Notes under the pieces: generated by a model
Told to the model about the DNA's origin: nothing
What the model saw: the letters and a program-made list of their open reading frames with translations, nothing else
The model's database searches: none
Shown: positions 7,300-9,273 of the stretch, in pieces
How positions within the stretch are numbered: the stretch's first letter is position 1
How the letters are laid out: each line of letters starts with the position of its first letter
Program-made: the position numbers and the translations under genes
NCBI GenBank assembly: GCA_026417845.1
Contig: JAOACM010000141.1
Location: 1 to 9,273, forward strand
From: Planctomycetota bacterium
Lineage (GTDB): Bacteria > Planctomycetota > SZUA-567 > H5-PLA8 > CALKMO01
Length of the DNA stretch: 9,273 nt
Direction: 5' to 3'

Positions 7300-8979
7300 T
7301 CATCTGTAAATTATGCCCATGAGCTGCTTGAGTCCTCTACACATGGGGCAGACCTGCACCGACTGGGCCTGACTGACGGCATTAAGGATGCGCAGGTAAC
7401 CGCTCCCCCCGCACTCGGGGCAATTCCGGCCTATCCGCGCCTCGACGCTGAACAGCTTCTCCGCCGCTATCGCCCTCATTATCGAGACCTTCTCTCCCGG
7501 GGACACGGTCGTCCACCATTTGTCCGGATCCGTGGACAGGCGCGGATCCTCATCGGGCTGGTTCGGCTGGCCGGGCTGGGGCTGCCTCGGTCTGCGCGAA
7601 CCGCCCGATCCGGGGTTCATGACCTGACCGGTCTTCGGGTCGAGGGGCTGCGCGCCTTCGCGCAGCCAGCTCCCCCTCCCGTAATAGGCCTCGCACCGCG
7701 TGGTGTAGACGGGCGTCAGTTCTATCTTGCCGTCCTTGACCGTCATTACGCGATTAAGCCGGTTGTTCCATATCCGCTGGACTTCCGCGTCTGTTATCTT
7801 GAGGCTCCTGGCGATATAGGCCACTATCTCCTTGCCGAGGCCCGAGTCGGTCCCGGAGGCCCAGTCTTTCAGCTCGGTAAAGGTCCACGACCTGCCCGCG
7901 GACGTGTTCAGGTCCACGTCAATCTTCGAGATGATGTCGCCCTGGGCGATCCTTATCTCGAGGGTCCCGTTCTGGAGGACCGTCTCCTGGTCCGTTTCAG
8001 CCTTGACGATGCCCTTGAAGACATTCCCGTGCCTGTCGGTTACGAGCTTGCCCGGTATGCTCGGCCCGTCCTTGCGCATACTGTTGACCTTCTTCTCCAG
8101 CAGGTCGCCGAATACGCGGTAGTAGGAGGTTATCACGCGCTTCTCCAGATCTATCCCCCTCTTCTGGAGCACCTCGGGCTGCATCGCCTTGGCCTTGGTG
8201 ACGTAATCGCTGTTGGGGAAGTTCCTGGCGAGACGCTCGATCAGCTCGTTCGCGCCGTCGTAGTCTTCGCCGAGCATACACTGGATTATCTTCTGGTAGA
8301 GCCGCTCGGCCTGCTGGTCGGCGAGCTTTTTGACAAGTTCGGCCTGGAAGTCCTTTATCCGCTCCTTCATCAGCTCGTCCTTCTCGACGGCTATCTCGAG
8401 ATGATGAAGGGCGATGTCGTACAGCGTCATGGTCGCGCAGGTCTTGGCCATCTCGTAGTGGTCCTGCGCCGTCTGCGGGGGCTTTTCGAGGCAGAGCCTG
8501 TCGTATACCTCGCGCGGAGAGAAGAAATCGCTCTCCCACCCCTCGAATTCCTCCGAATTGGTCACGTCCTTGCGCAGGACGGGCAGCGACGGAGCAGTGG
8601 CGGTGCGCAGCATGATGATGTCCGCCGTGCACCGCGATTCGTCCACGAAGCCCTCGACCGTCTTGCCCGAGGCCAGGGTCAGCCTCGTCCCCTTCATCTT
8701 GCGCCCGAAGACTGGCCTGCCGGCCTCGTTGACCATCATGCCTATCATCTTCTGGACGCGCCTGCGTTCCGCCTCGCCCAGGTCCGCCCATTTGAACTTC
8801 AGCAGGTGTCCCGTATCGGCCAGCCTGAAAGAGAAACCCTCCTCGGTGGCCGGCGGCAGGATCTCGCCGGTTATCGGCTGATCCTTGACCACTATGGTAA
8901 CCTCCATCCCGATGCATGCCGCGGACGGAGCGATCGTCGCCAGGACGAACGCCGCGCAAAATGCCCACATTCGCCGCAT
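7300..8979 (-). CDS. Secreted protein with small beta repeats, TPR-like middle and CxxC/CxxC tail
   Basis: A 559-residue protein of no recognised family. GGAGGAGG lies 9 bases before the ATG. Residues 1-22 form a signal peptide (WAFCAAFVLATIAPSAAC); the LIP-type lipobox is not clear, so it may be soluble or lipidated at Cys22. Three short beta segments share the pattern 'strand, short turn with Gly, strand, hydrophobic, acidic/polar': 26-66, 97-138 (RLTLASGKTVEGFVDESRC) and 310-355 (KLVTDRHGNVFKGIVKAETD). They recall the SHD1/Sm-like small barrels that are common in exported planctomycetal proteins. Residues 170-300 are helical and TPR-like (YDGANELIERLARNFPNS). Residues 450-485 form a Pro/Gln/Gly-rich linker. 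The end holds CPECGGSGYL (Cys520, Cys523) and CPMCRG (Cys544, Cys547), a zinc-ribbon or half DnaJ-type cysteine-rich motif. Possibly a zinc-stabilised scaffold in the envelope. First gene of the three-gene group. Confidence 0.88.
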   Translation of the reverse strand: MRRMWAFCAAFVLATIAPSAACIGMEVTIVVKDQPITGEILPPATEEGFSFRLADTGHLLKFKWADLGEAERRRVQKMIGMMVNEAGRPVFGRKMKGTRLTLASGKTVEGFVDESRCTADIIMLRTATAPSLPVLRKDVTNSEEFEGWESDFFSPREVYDRLCLEKPPQTAQDHYEMAKTCATMTLYDIALHHLEIAVEKDELMKERIKDFQAELVKKLADQQAERLYQKIIQCMLGEDYDGANELIERLARNFPNSDYVTKAKAMQPEVLQKRGIDLEKRVITSYYRVFGDLLEKKVNSMRKDGPSIPGKLVTDRHGNVFKGIVKAETDQETVLQNGTLEIRIAQGDIISKIDVDLNTSAGRSWTFTELKDWASGTDSGLGKEIVAYIARSLKITDAEVQRIWNNRLNRVMTVKDGKIELTPVYTTRCEAYYGRGSWLREGAQPLDPKTGQVMNPGSGGSRRPRQPQPGQPNQPDEDPRLSTDPDKWWTTVSPGEKVSIMRAIAAEKLFSVEARIGRNCPECGGSGYLRILNAVSQAQSVQVCPMCRGLKQLMGIIYR

Positions 8980-8988
8980 TGCTCAGCA

Positions 8989-8996
8989 CCTCCTCC
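8989..8996 (-). promoter_or_regulatory. Strong Shine-Dalgarno fixing the start at 8979
   Basis: GGAGGAGG on the minus strand, 9 bases before the ATG at 8979. A second in-frame ATG three codons later would be 18 bases away, so the first is preferred. Confidence 0.8.
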
Positions 8997-9074
8997 GTCG
9001 CGCCCGCGTCCCGGTCTGGCCCTTCCCGCCACCGGCCTTTCCGCCGCCGCACCCGTATCGGCACGGGCTCTACA

Positions 9075-9080
9075 ATTATA
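9075..9080 (-). promoter_or_regulatory. Candidate -10 box for the three-gene group (proximal)
   Basis: A perfect TATAAT in an otherwise GC-rich stretch (context CGTC-TATAAT-TGTAG, minus strand). No good -35 box lies 16-18 bases upstream. Transcription would start near 9068, about 90 bases before the ATG at 8979. Confidence 0.4.
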
Positions 9081-9151
9081 GACGAATCCGCCGCGTGCCG
9101 GGTTCCATTTTTCGGCCCGGTCGGAAGCCGCCCCCCCGATACCCTATCCGG

Positions 9152-9180
9152 ATTATGCGCTCCGTCCCTATGCCGCGCAA
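9152..9180 (-). promoter_or_regulatory. Candidate sigma70 promoter for the three-gene group (distal)
   Basis: TTGCGC (minus strand 9180-9175) and CATAAT (9157-9152) are separated by exactly 17 bases. The -10 matches 5/6 and the -35 matches 3/6. It would add about 80 bases to the leader compared with the proximal TATAAT. The two boxes could be alternative promoters, or only one may be real. Confidence 0.35.
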
Positions 9181-9233
9181 GAGATATCGTCGGATCGGGT
9201 GCATGGCCGTAACTGCTGGACTTGGATGTACTG

Positions 9234-9254
9234 GGGAGCAGGACTTCCGCTCCC
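9234..9254. other. GC-rich hairpin at the right edge
   Basis: GGGAGC pairs with GCTCCC, with an inner GG/CC pair and an ACTT loop (one bulged A). The right arm GCTCCC is duplicated in tandem (9249-9254 and 9255-9260), so two alternative pairings exist. No T-run follows on either strand. It could be the end of an upstream gene's transcript, an operator or part of a repeat that continues outside the window. Confidence 0.35.
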
Positions 9255-9273
9255 GCTCCCTAACCTCTGGAGT

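Larger units (their letters stand above)
8980..9273. other. Leader/intergenic region at the right edge
   Basis: No gene can be supported here. It holds the two candidate promoter elements, the Shine-Dalgarno and the edge hairpin. Two minus-strand frames enter from the right edge and stop at about 9170 and 9076; either could be the tail of a gene outside the window, but neither reads like a known protein. Confidence 0.45.

Noticed and set aside
8029..9081. Plus-strand frame of 350 codons opposite the secreted repeat protein
   Set aside because: It lacks a ribosome binding site and motifs and mirrors the real gene; such shadows are usual at this GC content.
9076..9273. Possible C-terminal tail of a minus-strand gene entering from the right edge
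   Set aside because: Open for about 65 codons in one frame, but the translation has no recognisable motif and the frame would run into a TATAAT box; it is too short to call.
1..9273. CRISPR arrays, insertion sequences, tRNA genes, or a defence or toxin-antitoxin system
   Set aside because: I saw no regularly spaced direct repeats, transposase motifs, tRNA-like cloverleaf or T-loop, or defence-type domains on either strand.

Overview
The window looks like a GC-rich bacterial chromosome fragment (roughly 60-65% GC by eye). All five recognisable genes lie on the minus strand, so transcription runs from the right edge to the left. The gene content points to an uncultivated environmental bacterium with an elaborate cell envelope, of the Planctomycetota/Lentisphaerota (PVC) kind or a neighbour. 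The clues are a secreted protein built of small beta repeats with a CxxC/CxxC tail, a large multi-domain papain-like protease, and a glycoside-hydrolase-like protein. There is no rRNA, ribosomal protein or other taxonomic marker, so this placement is inference.

Right to left: the first ~290 bases (9273-8980) hold no convincing gene. They carry two candidate sigma70-type promoters and a strong GC hairpin at the very edge. Next comes a run of three exported proteins: (1) a 559-aa secreted protein (8979-7300) with three short beta repeats, a TPR-like helical middle, a proline-rich linker and a C-terminal CPEC/CPMC zinc-ribbon-like pair; (2) a 328-aa lipoprotein (7242-6256) with a long charged linker and a C-terminal beta-rich domain; (3) a ~946-aa papain-family (C1) cysteine protease (6111-3271) with a signal peptide, an EF-hand-like loop between two catalytic residues, two cadherin-like repeats, a PKD domain and an unrecognised C-terminal domain. 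Spacing of 57 and 144 bases and the absence of an obvious internal promoter suggest one operon, but nothing proves the three products work together.

A hairpin directly after the protease stop and a candidate promoter at about 3035-3065 separate this group from a B12-binding-type radical SAM enzyme (2950-1511). That gene is also followed at once by a hairpin. A candidate promoter with a perfect TTGACA box and a very strong Shine-Dalgarno then lead into the last gene, a probable alpha/beta-barrel glycoside-hydrolase-like protein (1208 to beyond position 1), cut by the left edge after 402 residues.

I found no CRISPR array, insertion sequence, tRNA or recognisable defence or toxin system. The least explained items are the first secreted protein, the lipoprotein and the substrate of the radical SAM enzyme.
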